From positions 124,001-188,000 of the forward strand of contig NZ_AXAL01000008.1 of the NCBI RefSeq assembly GCF_000472785.1: a stretch of DNA of 64,000 nt, read 5' to 3'. Below the pieces are notes generated by a model that saw only the letters and a program-made list of their open reading frames with translations, was not told the origin of the DNA and made no database searches. The translations under genes and the position numbers were made by a program. The DNA is from Mesorhizobium loti CJ3sym. Its GTDB lineage: Bacteria; Pseudomonadota; Alphaproteobacteria; Rhizobiales; Rhizobiaceae. Positions 51,174 through 59,951 of this stretch are shown piece after piece; the first letter of the stretch is position 1, and the number at the start of each line of letters is the position of its first letter.

Positions 51174-51830
51174 TCAGCCGTTGTTGTAGGGGAAGAACTT
51201 GAAGTAGGGCTGCGCCTCCTCGATCACCCTGGCGAAGGCAGGGCGCTGCAGCAAGCGGTCATGATAGCGTTTCACGGCCGGGTACTTGTCACCGAACGGC
51301 TCGACCTTGTTGGCATAGAACAGCGCCGGGGACGCCGCGCAGTCGGCCATGGTGAAGCTCTCGCCCATCGCCCAGATCTTCGACTGCATGTCCTCTTCGA
51401 TGATGGCGTAGGAAGTGCGCAATTGGCCGCGCGCCTGCTCGACGCCGAACGGATCGGTCTTGTCCTGCGGCCGCAACCGATCGCCGACGATCTTCTGCAT
51501 CGGCTCCTGCACATAAAAATCATAGAAGCGGTCGGCCTGGCGGACGGCAAGTGCGCGGTCGATGTCGGCGGGAACGAGTTGGACCGGCCCGCGATAATAC
51601 GCGTCGAGATATTCGACGACGATGGTCGATTCCAGCACCGTGCGGTCGCGCGCATCGTCGCGCAGTGCCGGCATCTTGCCGGTCGGCGAAATTTTCAGGA
51701 ACGCCGCGCGCGACTGCTCGTCGCCAAGATCGACAATGACCCGGTTGAAGGCCGTGGCGTTTTCATACAGTGCGATCAGCGGCTTCCAACAGAAGGAGGC
51801 CAGCGGATGGAAATGCAGCGTCAGGGACAT
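51174..51830 (-). CDS. Glutathione S-transferase
   Basis: A 218-residue GST: N-terminal thioredoxin-like domain (LTLHFHPLASFCWKPLIALYE, FLKISPTGKMPALRDD, ESTIVVEYLDAYY) and an all-helical C-terminal domain (TMADCAASPALFYANKV). It probably detoxifies electrophiles by glutathione conjugation. The start MSLTLHFHP was chosen at the usual family N-terminus; a longer in-frame start at 51890 is possible. First gene of the operon. Confidence 0.88.
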   Translation of the reverse strand: MSLTLHFHPLASFCWKPLIALYENATAFNRVIVDLGDEQSRAAFLKISPTGKMPALRDDARDRTVLESTIVVEYLDAYYRGPVQLVPADIDRALAVRQADRFYDFYVQEPMQKIVGDRLRPQDKTDPFGVEQARGQLRTSYAIIEEDMQSKIWAMGESFTMADCAASPALFYANKVEPFGDKYPAVKRYHDRLLQRPAFARVIEEAQPYFKFFPYNNG

Positions 51831-51950
51831 ATCTTGCTCGTTTGTTTTCTGGTTCATCGATGGCGGGCTGTGCACCCGCTTAGTCAACACTGAAGCATTT
51901 ACTTAACTATTGCGACGGACCTTGATCGTCAAGTCTGCCCCGCTCAAAGC

Positions 51951-52787
51951 TCAATGGGATTCGATATGCGCGACGATGGCGGCTGATATCGCCGGCCAGT
52001 CCTGCGGGTGCAGTTCGTGGCCGCCACCCTCGATGCGAAGCAGTTTTGCACCGGCGACCGTCTCGGCCAATGTTTCTCCGTGCTCGACCGGAAAGATCGG
52101 GTCCGCCGTGCCGTGAATGACCAGCAGCGGCGCCGCCATCTCCGGCAGGCGGCCCTTCCACGCATTGCCGCCCTTGAGCATGAAATGATTGGTTGCGCTC
52201 AGGAAGCCGCGGGAGCGGTCGTAATCCAGTTCGATGAAGACGCGCATCCCGGCCTCGTCGAATGGATGCGCGATGCCAGCGATTGCCCGCGTATCTCTCA
52301 CCATGAAATCGATCACTTGGCGGCGGTCCGACCAGTCGACATCAGCGCCCTCGGCCGAATGCTTGGTATAGGCATCGGTCGTCTGCGGCAGATGCGAGGT
52401 GTCCATCCCCATCGGTGAGCTGCTGATCACGGTCAGCGACGCGACACGGGACGGATGCTTGAGTGCCACGCGTTGCGCGATCATGCCGCCCATCGACATG
52501 CCGGCGACATGGGCCTTGCCGATGCCGTGGCTATCGAGGACACCGATCGCATCATCGGCCATGTCGTCGAATGTGTAGGGCGGCTGGCCCGGCGGATATT
52601 TGGTCGAGCGGCCGGTATCGCGATTGTCGTAACGGATCACGTACAGACCGGCGCCCGAGAGCTTCCGGCAAAGCGCATCTGGCCACCACAGCATCGAGGC
52701 CATCGCCCCCATGATCAGCAACAGCGCGGGATCCGCCGGATCGCCAAAGGCTTCGGATATGATCTCGGGACGGTCGATCGTGGTCAT
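51951..52787 (-). CDS. Alpha/beta hydrolase
   Basis: A 278-residue alpha/beta-hydrolase: oxyanion region LLIMGAMASMLWWPDALCRKL, nucleophile elbow GMSMGGMIAQ (serine), catalytic aspartate region HGTADPIFPVEHG and final histidine GGGHELHPQDWP. Start at 52787 preceded by GAGGAGG; a much longer open frame exists upstream but is not conserved. Divergent from an HxlR regulator, which probably controls it. Substrate unknown. Confidence 0.87.
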   Translation of the reverse strand: MTTIDRPEIISEAFGDPADPALLLIMGAMASMLWWPDALCRKLSGAGLYVIRYDNRDTGRSTKYPPGQPPYTFDDMADDAIGVLDSHGIGKAHVAGMSMGGMIAQRVALKHPSRVASLTVISSSPMGMDTSHLPQTTDAYTKHSAEGADVDWSDRRQVIDFMVRDTRAIAGIAHPFDEAGMRVFIELDYDRSRGFLSATNHFMLKGGNAWKGRLPEMAAPLLVIHGTADPIFPVEHGETLAETVAGAKLLRIEGGGHELHPQDWPAISAAIVAHIESH

Positions 52788-52804
52788 CGCGGCCTCCTCA
52801 TCTG

Positions 52805-52856
52805 ATTGCATTTTGCAATCGGTTGCACCATAATAAAACTGATACGATAATGCAAC
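52805..52856. promoter_or_regulatory. Repeated TTGCA/TGCAA motifs, probable HxlR operators
   Basis: ATTGCA-TTT-TGCAAT (52805-52819), GTTGCA (52822-52827) and TGCAAC (52851-52856) in the 90-bp divergent promoter between the hydrolase and HxlR genes. Confidence 0.55.
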
Positions 52857-52877
52857 TGGTTTCGTGGGGAGAATCGA

Positions 52878-53399
52878 ATGAGCCTCGATCGACGGTCCGG
52901 CTGCCCGATCAATCTGTCGCTGGAAGTGTTCGGCGACCGCTGGAGCCTGATTATCCTTCGCGACATGATTTTCGGCGGTAAGCGCCATTTTCGCGAGCTG
53001 CTCAACGGATCGATGGAGGGCATTGCCTCCAACATCCTCGCCGACCGGCTGAAGCGTCTGATGCAACTCGGCATGCTGACCAAGGCTGACGACCCCTCGC
53101 ACAAGCAGAAGGCGATCTACAGCCTGACCGAGATGGCCATCACGCTGGTGCCGATCCTGGCCCATCTCGGCGCCTGGGGCCGGGTCTGGCTGCCGACCAG
53201 CGAGGAACTCTCGATCCGCGCCGAGCTCCTGGAAAAGGGCGGACCGCCCATGTGGGAGAAATTCATGGACGAATTGCGCCATGAGCATCTTGGTACGCCG
53301 CTCGATACGGCGTCCGGTCTTTCTGTCCGCGCGACGCTCCAGGCCGCCTATCAGGCCGTGGTCGCCAGCAAGGCTCTCAGCGCCAGCCCGGCCGCCTGA
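52878..53399 (+). CDS. HxlR-type transcriptional regulator
   Basis: A 173-residue protein with the HxlR winged HTH at about 10-100: CPINLSLEVFGDRWSLIILRDMIFGGKRHFRELLNGSMEGIASNILADRLKRLMQLGMLTK. It has an unusually long C-terminal extension of about 60 residues. HxlR regulators respond to quinones, hypochlorite or aldehydes in known cases. Divergent from the hydrolase gene. GGGGAG precedes the ATG. Confidence 0.88.
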   Translation: MSLDRRSGCPINLSLEVFGDRWSLIILRDMIFGGKRHFRELLNGSMEGIASNILADRLKRLMQLGMLTKADDPSHKQKAIYSLTEMAITLVPILAHLGAWGRVWLPTSEELSIRAELLEKGGPPMWEKFMDELRHEHLGTPLDTASGLSVRATLQAAYQAVVASKALSASPAA

Positions 53400-53464
53400 T
53401 CAACTTATTTTCCCGTTAAGGGGTCCGCTCTGCTAGAAGAGACGGAAAATCACAATTCAAGCGA

Positions 53465-53710
53465 TTGGATAATGTCTTGGTTGAGAACTCTAGGGATAGT
53501 GCCCGCGCGCGCGCCGATCAGCGCTTCAAGAAGCAGGAAGAGGCCGCAACGGTCCGCCAGAAAGCAATGGCGGAATATGTCGCCGAGAGCGACGCCCGCA
53601 AGGCCAAGACCGACAAGCTGAGGGCCCTGCGGCTCGCCAAGGAAGCCGAAGACCTTGCCAACGTGCCGGCGGTGCCCGCCAAGAAGCCGGCCCGCGCCAA
53701 GAAAAAATAG
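53465..53710 (+). CDS. Small lysine-rich hypothetical protein
   Basis: An 81-residue charged helical protein (SARARADQRFKKQEEAATVRQ, then KAMAEYVAESDARKAKTDKLRALRLAKEAED) with a basic PAKKPARAKKK tail. Start uncertain: TTG 53465 or TTG 53477. The K/R-rich tail could bind RNA or DNA. I recognise no named family, but the composition resembles small rhizobial proteins I have seen. Confidence 0.6.
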   Translation: MDNVLVENSRDSARARADQRFKKQEEAATVRQKAMAEYVAESDARKAKTDKLRALRLAKEAEDLANVPAVPAKKPARAKKK

Positions 53711-53902
53711 CGCGCTGATATCCGCCAGTTTCGTCATCGCCCTTGATCTGGTGAGAGTTGATTGCAGCAGCGCATTGCCGCGTTCTCGGCGCGATCCGAA
53801 TAAGCCTCATCCCGCCTTCTCACGCGAAGCAATTTCAATCGAAACCGGGATTGCATCGGCCGCCCGGCGGCCGATGATTATCCCTTTCAACAGGAGATTG
53901 TC

Positions 53903-54334
53903 ATGACCGCACTGTCGCTCGAAACAGCCAGGCAAATCATCGATGCCGCCTTCACCAAGGGGGCCGATCTCAAGCTCAAGCCGCTCGGCGTCTCGGTGCT
54001 TGACGCCGGCGGCCATCTGGTCGCTTTCCAGCGCCAGGACGGCGCCTCGTTCCTGCGTCCGCAAATGTCGGCCGGCAAGGCCTATGGCGCGCTGGCCATT
54101 GGCATGGGCTCGCGCAAGGTCGAGGCCTTCGCCAAGGAGCGCCCGCACCTGGTCGCCGGCATTTCCGACGTGTCGGGTGGACGCGTGCTGCCGGTGGTCG
54201 GCGGCGTGCTGATCCGCGACAAGGCCGGCACCATCATCGGCGCCGTCGGCATTTCAGGCGACACATCGGACAATGACGAGGCAGCCGCCGTCGCCGGCAT
54301 CGAGGCCGCCGGCTTCACCGCCGATCCAGGCTGA
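53903..54334 (+). CDS. GlcG/HbpS family protein
   Basis: A 143-residue protein of the GlcG/HbpS heme-binding-like fold: ALSLETARQIIDAAFTKGADLKLKPLGVSVLDAGGHLVAFQRQDGAS, SAGKAYGALAIGMGSRK, and IGAVGISGDTSDNDEAAAVAGIEAAGF. AGGAGATTGTC precedes the ATG. Family members bind heme or cobalamin or occur with glycolate or propanediol genes; no such context is visible here. Confidence 0.88.
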   Translation: MTALSLETARQIIDAAFTKGADLKLKPLGVSVLDAGGHLVAFQRQDGASFLRPQMSAGKAYGALAIGMGSRKVEAFAKERPHLVAGISDVSGGRVLPVVGGVLIRDKAGTIIGAVGISGDTSDNDEAAAVAGIEAAGFTADPG

Positions 54335-54348
54335 GGCCAGGGAACTTC

Positions 54349-54549
54349 GTCATCCACGGGCGAAGCAGGAGCGAAGCTCCGTCGCGGAGACCCGAGGATC
54401 CATGCCGCGACGCTTGCCGAAGATTGCAGCGGCGCACAATCCTGCACTGAAGCAACGCTCTGATGTCGCGGCATGGATCCCTTGGGCTGCGGAGCAGCTC
54501 CAGGGGTCTGCGCCGCGTCGCTTCGCTCCTTGCATCGCCATAGGATGAC
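54349..54549. repeat. 200-bp mosaic palindromic repeat
   Basis: Three nested inverted repeats: GTCATCC / GGATGAC at the ends (54349-54355, 54543-54549), GGAGCGAAGC / GCTTCGCTCC (54368-54377, 54520-54529), and a perfect 16-bp GGATCCATGCCGCGAC / GTCGCGGCATGGATCC (54396-54411, 54465-54480). Resembles rhizobial intergenic mosaic elements; no gene is supported in this 297-bp gap. Confidence 0.75.
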
Positions 54550-54631
54550 TACGCGATGGGCGTGTTTCGCCAATCGCCAAGGGATGCGATCTGCTAGTGA
54601 AAGCGGCAAGTCAAAACGTCTGAGCCGATCG

Positions 54632-55033
54632 TTAGTTCAGGTTGATATCCCGGCTCGCCGACCGCATCGACACCGCGAATCCGGCCAGCACATCGAACAG
54701 CGCGATGATCATCAGCGTGAAGAAGATGGAATGCGCGGCGCCCTTGACGAGCAGGAACTCGACCAGGAAAGCGACGAAGACCAGCGTCGACAGAAGATGA
54801 TCCATGATCGAGGCGCTGGTCGTGCGCGCCGACTTCACCATTTCGAGGAACAGGAAGATCAGTCCGATCAGCACCAGCAGGTCGCCGAGCGTCATCGAGA
54901 ACACCCCGCCCGACATCATGTGGAACGAGAAGATCTCACTCGCCCATGGATCATCGCCGCCGCCGAAAATTCCGAGCAGGCCAAGATTGTAGAGAATGAA
55001 AGGCACGATCAAGAGCGGGACGGCACCGAACAT
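54632..55033 (-). CDS. Four-span hypothetical membrane protein
   Basis: A 133-residue hydrophobic protein: MFGAVPLLIVPFILYNLGLL, MTLGDLLVLIGLIFLFLEMVK, LLSTLVFVAFLVEFLLVKG and FFTLMIIALFDVLAGFAVSM, so about four spans. GGAGACG lies 8 bp before the ATG; a longer open frame from 55228 is not conserved in pattern. Small rhizobial inner-membrane proteins of this kind have unknown function. Confidence 0.75.
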   Translation of the reverse strand: MFGAVPLLIVPFILYNLGLLGIFGGGDDPWASEIFSFHMMSGGVFSMTLGDLLVLIGLIFLFLEMVKSARTTSASIMDHLLSTLVFVAFLVEFLLVKGAAHSIFFTLMIIALFDVLAGFAVSMRSASRDINLN

Positions 55034-55213
55034 CTGGCGTCTCCATATAGGGGCACCTTCTGTAGAATGCGCCACAGGCACGCCGTCAAGATTTTTCGTG
55101 CAAAGCCGCCAACACGCTCGAAGACCGGATGCAACAACCATGTCAGCCGGCTGCCCGCGATGGCCGAGAAGGGCGATGTAAGCTTCGGCTCCGGTGATTA
55201 GCCCGCCAAACGC

Positions 55214-55237
55214 AAAAAGACCGGCCAAAGGCCGGTC
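55214..55237 (-). terminator. Terminator of rpmF
   Basis: GACCGGCC / GGCCGGTC stem around AAA with a minus-strand T5 run. Confidence 0.85.
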
Positions 55238-55268
55238 CTTGGCAACTCAACCCTGGAAAAAGCTGGTC

Positions 55269-55451
55269 TCAGCTTTCCTTGGGGGTCAGCACCTGGCGAC
55301 CGCGATACATGCCGGTCTTCAGGTCGATGTGGTGCGGGCGGCGCATTTCGCCGGAGTTCTTGTCCTCGACATAGGTCGGGGCCTTGAGGGCGTCGGCCGA
55401 GCGGCGCATGCCGCGCTTGGACGGAGAGGTTTTGCGTTTTGGAACGGCCAT
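55269..55451 (-). CDS. rpmF: 50S ribosomal protein L32
   Basis: A 60-residue basic protein: [20 protein letters not shown], then [25 protein letters not shown]. This is the zinc-ribbon-less alphaproteobacterial L32. Its own terminator follows. It stands apart from plsX, with which it is linked in many other bacteria. Confidence 0.97.
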   Translation of the reverse strand: MAVPKRKTSPSKRGMRRSADALKAPTYVEDKNSGEMRRPHHIDLKTGMYRGRQVLTPKES

Positions 55452-55592
55452 GGATGTGCTCCACTACATGGTCAAAAGCCCCGCCCGCCCTCGTGAAAGG
55501 GCCATGTCGGGGCCTAAATCTGAGAAAGTCGGGTGCCTATACACGCCTGATGCGGTTTTGGCCAGCACTGCGGTGAATCTTTTTTGTACCGG

Positions 55593-56363
55593 CTAGTCGA
55601 GACAGCCGACATAGGCGCCTGAGCGGCCGGCTCTGCGCTCGATCAGATTGGCAAGCCTTCTCAAGCCTGGGCCGGGTTTGGCAGGATTGCGGGCGATCGG
55701 ATTGGGCAAGGTGACGGCGAGCAATGCCGCCTGCCGCCGTGACAGCTGTTTTGCCGAAATGCCGAAATGATGCTGTGCCGCGGCCTCGATGCCGTAGATG
55801 CCCGGCCCCCATTCGGCGATGTTGAGATAGATCTCCATGATGCGGCGTTTCGACATCACGGCGTCGAAATAGACCGCCAGCGGCAGTTCGACGACCTTGC
55901 GAACCGAGCCCAGCGGCCGCGACCACAGGAACAGGTTCTTCACCGTCTGCATGGTGATGGTCGAGGCGCCGCGTGTCGCCTCGCCGGCCAGCGCATCGTC
56001 GACCACGCCGCGCAATTCGCCGACATCGACGCCGCGGTGGAAGCAGAACTGCCCATCCTCCGACATGATGACGGAATGGGCCAGTACCGGCGCGACATCA
56101 TCGATCGACACCCAGCGCCGGTCATAGCCGGAGAAGGTCGCCAGGTCCTTCAGCATCAGCGTCGACACCGGATGCACGAAGGACGGCAGGTAAAGGAAGG
56201 TCAGCACCGCCGGGATAAGCGCCAGCACTGCGGCCACGACAATGCCGCGCCGGACCCAGCGCCTGAGACCGCGGCGGTTCACGCCTCGCGATCTCGTCGC
56301 CATGTCCAGCTTTTCGGTTTCATGATCGACGATCGGTTCCGCCAAGCCGCCCAACCCGTACAT
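55593..56363 (-). CDS. mtgA: Monofunctional peptidoglycan transglycosylase MtgA
   Basis: A 256-residue inner-membrane enzyme. After a basic N-terminus and one span (about 39-60) comes the glycosyltransferase 51 domain: [24 protein letters not shown] (catalytic E), [63 protein letters not shown]. It polymerises lipid II into glycan strands. GGAG precedes the ATG at 56363; a later start at 56303 is possible. Confidence 0.92.
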   Translation of the reverse strand: MYGLGGLAEPIVDHETEKLDMATRSRGVNRRGLRRWVRRGIVVAAVLALIPAVLTFLYLPSFVHPVSTLMLKDLATFSGYDRRWVSIDDVAPVLAHSVIMSEDGQFCFHRGVDVGELRGVVDDALAGEATRGASTITMQTVKNLFLWSRPLGSVRKVVELPLAVYFDAVMSKRRIMEIYLNIAEWGPGIYGIEAAAQHHFGISAKQLSRRQAALLAVTLPNPIARNPAKPGPGLRRLANLIERRAGRSGAYVGCLD

Positions 56364-56432
56364 CTGCCTGCTCCGGCATAATGGCGCTTGCCTTCTTGCG
56401 CAACGTCTGAGTGTCGGCTACCGCTCCCGGCC

Positions 56433-57350
56433 ATGACGAATGACGACGAAATGGCGTTCGAAATGGCGCTTATCAGGCGGGCGGCGGCCGTCGAGGTGCT
56501 GCTGCGGCGGTTGCTCGACCATCGCCCGCTTTCGGGCGAGATCGTGCGGCCCGAACGACTGATGGCGGCGATGCGCCACGGTGTGCTGAATGGCGGCAAG
56601 CGCCTGCGCCCGTTTCTGGTCATGGAAAGCGCTGCCTTGTTTTCCGCCGATGGCGAAGCGGCACTGCGTGTGGCGGCCGCGCTCGAATGCGTGCATTGCT
56701 ATTCGCTGATCCATGACGATTTGCCGGCGATGGACGACGACGATCTGCGCCGCGGCCAGCCGACCGTGCATAAGGCCTTCGACGAAGCGACAGCCATCCT
56801 GGCCGGCGACGCCTTGCTGACGCTGGCCTTCGACATCATCGCCGGCGAGGCAACCATGCTGCCGGCCGAGCGGCGCGTGGCATTGGTGCTGGCGCTTACC
56901 CGCGCCGCCGGCGCCGGCGGCATGGTCGGTGGCCAGAAGCTCGACCTCGAAGCCGAACAGACACCGCCCGACGAGGCCGGCATCATAAGGCTGCAGGCGA
57001 TGAAGACCGGCGCGCTGATCCGTTTCGCCTGCGAAGCCGGCGCCATCATCGCCGGCGCTTCGTCCGAAGACCGCGAGAGACTGGCTGAATTCGGCTCGGC
57101 GATCGGCCTCGCCTTCCAGCTTGCCGACGACCTGCTCGATCTCACGGCCGACGCCAGCCAGATGGGCAAGGCGACCGGCAAGGACGCCGCCGCCGGCAAG
57201 GGAACGCTGGTGGCGCTGCACGGTGCGAATTGGGCGCGCAGCCAGCTGCATGGCCTTGTTGACCAGGCACACGCGCTGCTCGAACCCTATGGCGACCATG
57301 CAGCGCTGCTGAAGCAAGCCGCCACATTTGTCGCGACGCGCAACAGCTGA
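56433..57350 (+). CDS. ispA: Polyprenyl (farnesyl or geranylgeranyl) diphosphate synthase
   Basis: A 305-residue trans-isoprenyl diphosphate synthase: first aspartate-rich motif DDLPAMDDDD, second motif DDLLD, and GGKRLRP binding the diphosphate. Residues before DDLPA (CVHCYSLIH) suggest a C15-C20 product. It uses IPP and allylic diphosphates. Start MTNDDEM (56433) was chosen over the longer 56388 start because the latter's residues are not family-like. Confidence 0.9.
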   Translation: MTNDDEMAFEMALIRRAAAVEVLLRRLLDHRPLSGEIVRPERLMAAMRHGVLNGGKRLRPFLVMESAALFSADGEAALRVAAALECVHCYSLIHDDLPAMDDDDLRRGQPTVHKAFDEATAILAGDALLTLAFDIIAGEATMLPAERRVALVLALTRAAGAGGMVGGQKLDLEAEQTPPDEAGIIRLQAMKTGALIRFACEAGAIIAGASSEDRERLAEFGSAIGLAFQLADDLLDLTADASQMGKATGKDAAAGKGTLVALHGANWARSQLHGLVDQAHALLEPYGDHAALLKQAATFVATRNS

Positions 57351-57390
57351 GTTTTTGGTTCGAAAAGCCGGCCTGGCAGGGCAGGCAGGT

Positions 57391-58314
57391 TTACCCCCGC
57401 CCCGCGGCATTCGCCACGACGAAGACCGAATAGAGCGACTGCCGTGCCGTGATGAACAGGCGGTTGCGCTTCGGGCCGCCGAACGTCAGGTTCGCCACCG
57501 TCTCCGGAATGCGGATCTTGCCGATCAGCGTGCCGTCAGGATCGAAGCAATGGACGCCGTCTCCGGCACCCGCCCATACGCGGCCTGACATATCCACCCT
57601 GAACCCGTCGAACAGGCCGGCGGTGCAAGAGGCGAAGACGCCGAGTTCTTTCAGTGAGGCGCCCTCGACGGCGAACTTGCGGATGTGTCGCGGCCCGTCC
57701 TTCTGGTGTGTGACACCGGTGTCGCCGACATAGAGGATGGTCTCGTCCGGCGAAAAGGCGAGGCCGTTGGGCTTCGCCATCGTCAAGACGACGCGTGTCA
57801 CTTCGCCCGTTGCCGGGTCGGCGCGGTAGACGTGGCAGCCCTCGATCTCCTGCTCGGCGCGGTCGCCCTCATAGTCCGTCGCGATGCCGTAGGGCGGATC
57901 GGAAAACCACACCGTGCCGTCCGAGCGCACCACCACGTCGTTGGGCGAATTCAGACGCTTGCCCTCGAAGCGGTCGGCGATCACCGTGATCGATCCGTCA
58001 TGCTCGGTACGCGTGACGCGCCGCGCCCGGTGCTCGCAGGTGATCAGCCGGCCTTCCGTGTCGACTGTGTTGCCGTTGGCATTGCTGGACGGCGCGCGGA
58101 AGACCGAGACCATTCCATTGGTGTCGTCGTATCGCATGATACGGTCGCTCGGGATGTCTGAGAAAACCAGGTACCGCCCGGCCGCGAACCAAGCCGGTCC
58201 CTCCAGCCAGCGCCCGCCCGTCCACAGCCGCTCGACCGCCACATGGCCGACGAAACAGCTCTCGAAACGCTCATCGAGAACCTCGAAGCCTGCACCCTCT
58301 ATGTCTCCGAACAT
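57391..58314 (-). CDS. SMP-30/gluconolactonase-like lactonase
   Basis: A 307-residue six-bladed beta-propeller protein: VERLWTGGRWLEGPAWFAAGRYLVFSDIPSDRI, NSPNDVVVRSDGTVWFSDPPYG, LAFSPDETILYVGDTG and GCHVYRADPATGEVT. Metal-ligand type E and N/D residues (GPAW, SPND) fit a lactonase. It probably opens a sugar lactone before uptake-linked catabolism. It diverges from the ABC transporter operon with a GntR-like operator between. Confidence 0.9.
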   Translation of the reverse strand: MFGDIEGAGFEVLDERFESCFVGHVAVERLWTGGRWLEGPAWFAAGRYLVFSDIPSDRIMRYDDTNGMVSVFRAPSSNANGNTVDTEGRLITCEHRARRVTRTEHDGSITVIADRFEGKRLNSPNDVVVRSDGTVWFSDPPYGIATDYEGDRAEQEIEGCHVYRADPATGEVTRVVLTMAKPNGLAFSPDETILYVGDTGVTHQKDGPRHIRKFAVEGASLKELGVFASCTAGLFDGFRVDMSGRVWAGAGDGVHCFDPDGTLIGKIRIPETVANLTFGGPKRNRLFITARQSLYSVFVVANAAGRG

Positions 58315-58373
58315 GCCTTGTCCTCCATGAAACCGGCCTATCGTTAGCCTTCGCGGCTAGCCATTTTCAAGAC

Positions 58374-58403
58374 TTGACCTGCAAAAATGTTAGCGATAAC
58401 ATT
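58374..58403 (+). promoter_or_regulatory. Promoter and GntR/LacI-type operator for the sugar ABC operon
   Basis: TTGACC (58374-58379), 17 bp, TAACAT (58397-58402). The perfect palindrome AATGTTA-GCGA-TAACATT (58386-58403) overlaps the -10 and matches the known gluconate repressor consensus ATGTTA-N4-TAACAT. Confidence 0.8.
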
Positions 58404-58448
58404 GGTCGCGGTTCAGTCCGGTTGTTTGGCTTGGAGGAGGCCAAAAAG

Positions 58449-59942
58449 ATGCGGCCCAAGCTCATAGAATTCATCGACATCTCCAAGCGCTTCGGGGGCA
58501 CCCTGGCGTTGAAGTCGGTCTCGCTCGACATCCACGAGGGCGAGATCGTGGCGCTGCTGGGCGAGAACGGCGCCGGCAAATCGACTCTCATCAAGACGCT
58601 CGCGGGCATCTACAAGCGCGACCAGGGAACAATCCGGTTTCGCGGCGAGGACTACCACCACCGCCCGCCGCGCCCGAACCAGCCGCAGAAGGTCGCCTTC
58701 ATCCATCAGGATCTCGGCCTCATCGAATGGATGACGGTGGCCGAGAATGTCGGCATGGCGCAAGGCTTCTCGCGCCGCTCGGGCCTCATCGACTGGCGCG
58801 ACACCGAGCGTCGTGCCGAGAGCGCCCTGGCCCTGGTCGGCTGCGCCTTCGATCCGGCCACCCGCGTCCAGGATCTGTCTCGCACTGAGAAATCGCTGGT
58901 CGCCATTGCCCGCGCGCTCGCTACCGAAGCCGACGTGCTGGTGCTCGACGAGCCGACGGCAAGCCTGCCCGCGGATGAGGTCGAACGCCTGTTCCAGGCG
59001 CTACGACCGTTGCGCGAGCGCGGCGTCGGCATGATCTATGTCTCGCATCGCCTGGATGAAGTGTTCCGCATCGCCGACCGGGTCGCCGTGATGCGGGACG
59101 GCCGCATGGTGGCGGTCAAGCCCGTCGCCGAGACGACGCCGCAGGAACTGGTCGATCTCATCGTCGGCCGCCCGGCGCACCAGATGTTCGCCAAGTCGCG
59201 CTGGCAGGACGGATCCGAGCGGCTGAAAGTCGAGGATTTGCGCTGCGGCAGTGTCGGACCGGTTCACTTCGAGGCGCGGTCCGGCGAACTTCTGGGACTG
59301 GTTGGCCTGCGTGGCGCTGGACAGGAGGCCGTCGGCCGCGCGCTGTTCGGCGCCGAGCCTTTCGACGGCAATGTCTCGCTCGACGGCAAACGCCTCGACC
59401 TGTCCTCGGTCGGTGCAGCTCTTGCCGCCGGCGTCGGCTTGATTGCGCGCGACCGCACCGAGGAGTCGGTGGCGCTGTCGCTGTCCGTGCGCGAAAACAT
59501 GTATCTCAACCCGTCGGCGGTCGGCCGCGGGCTTTTCTCGTTCATGACGCCGGCGCGGGAGAGCGAGCTGACGCAGCATCTCGGCGCGCGGCTGGGTCTG
59601 AGGCCGAACGACCCGCATCTGCCGATCGAGGCGCTTTCCGGCGGCAATCAGCAGAAGGTGGTCGTCGGCCGCTGGCTGGCGACGGGCCGCAAGCTGCTGA
59701 TCGCAGAGGACCCGACCGCGGGCGTCGATGTCGGTGCCAAGGCCGAAATCTACCGGCTGATCGCGGCAGCTGTCGAAGCCGGGCTGGCGGTCGTCGTCGT
59801 TTCCACCGATTTCGAGGAAGTAGCGCATATCTGCCATCGCGCGCTCGTCTTCTCGCACAACCGCATCGTGCGCGAACTGGCCGGCGATGCCTTGACGACG
59901 GCGGCGCTTATCCATGCCGCCTCCGTGTCCGAAGCCGCCTGA
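58449..59942 (+). CDS. Sugar ABC transporter ATP-binding protein, RbsA-like with two domains
   Basis: A 497-residue double ATPase. Domain 1 has Walker A GENGAGKST, Walker B VLVLDEPTASL and a variant signature LSRTEKSLVAIARAL. Domain 2 has GLRGAGQEAVGRALFG in place of Walker A (usual for the family), intact signature LSGGNQQKVVVGRWL and IAEDPTAGVDVG. GGAGGAGG precedes the ATG at 58449. First gene of the ABC operon; works with the permease and binding protein. Substrate probably a sugar or sugar acid related to gluconate/idonate. Confidence 0.92.
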   Translation: MRPKLIEFIDISKRFGGTLALKSVSLDIHEGEIVALLGENGAGKSTLIKTLAGIYKRDQGTIRFRGEDYHHRPPRPNQPQKVAFIHQDLGLIEWMTVAENVGMAQGFSRRSGLIDWRDTERRAESALALVGCAFDPATRVQDLSRTEKSLVAIARALATEADVLVLDEPTASLPADEVERLFQALRPLRERGVGMIYVSHRLDEVFRIADRVAVMRDGRMVAVKPVAETTPQELVDLIVGRPAHQMFAKSRWQDGSERLKVEDLRCGSVGPVHFEARSGELLGLVGLRGAGQEAVGRALFGAEPFDGNVSLDGKRLDLSSVGAALAAGVGLIARDRTEESVALSLSVRENMYLNPSAVGRGLFSFMTPARESELTQHLGARLGLRPNDPHLPIEALSGGNQQKVVVGRWLATGRKLLIAEDPTAGVDVGAKAEIYRLIAAAVEAGLAVVVVSTDFEEVAHICHRALVFSHNRIVRELAGDALTTAALIHAASVSEAA

Positions 59943-59951
59943 GGAGTATCC

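Noticed and set aside
58449-59942. Degenerate first signature (LSRTEKS) in the RbsA-like ATPase as a loss-of-function sign
   Set aside because: RbsA-type proteins often carry non-canonical signature or Walker motifs in one domain, so this alone does not indicate inactivation.
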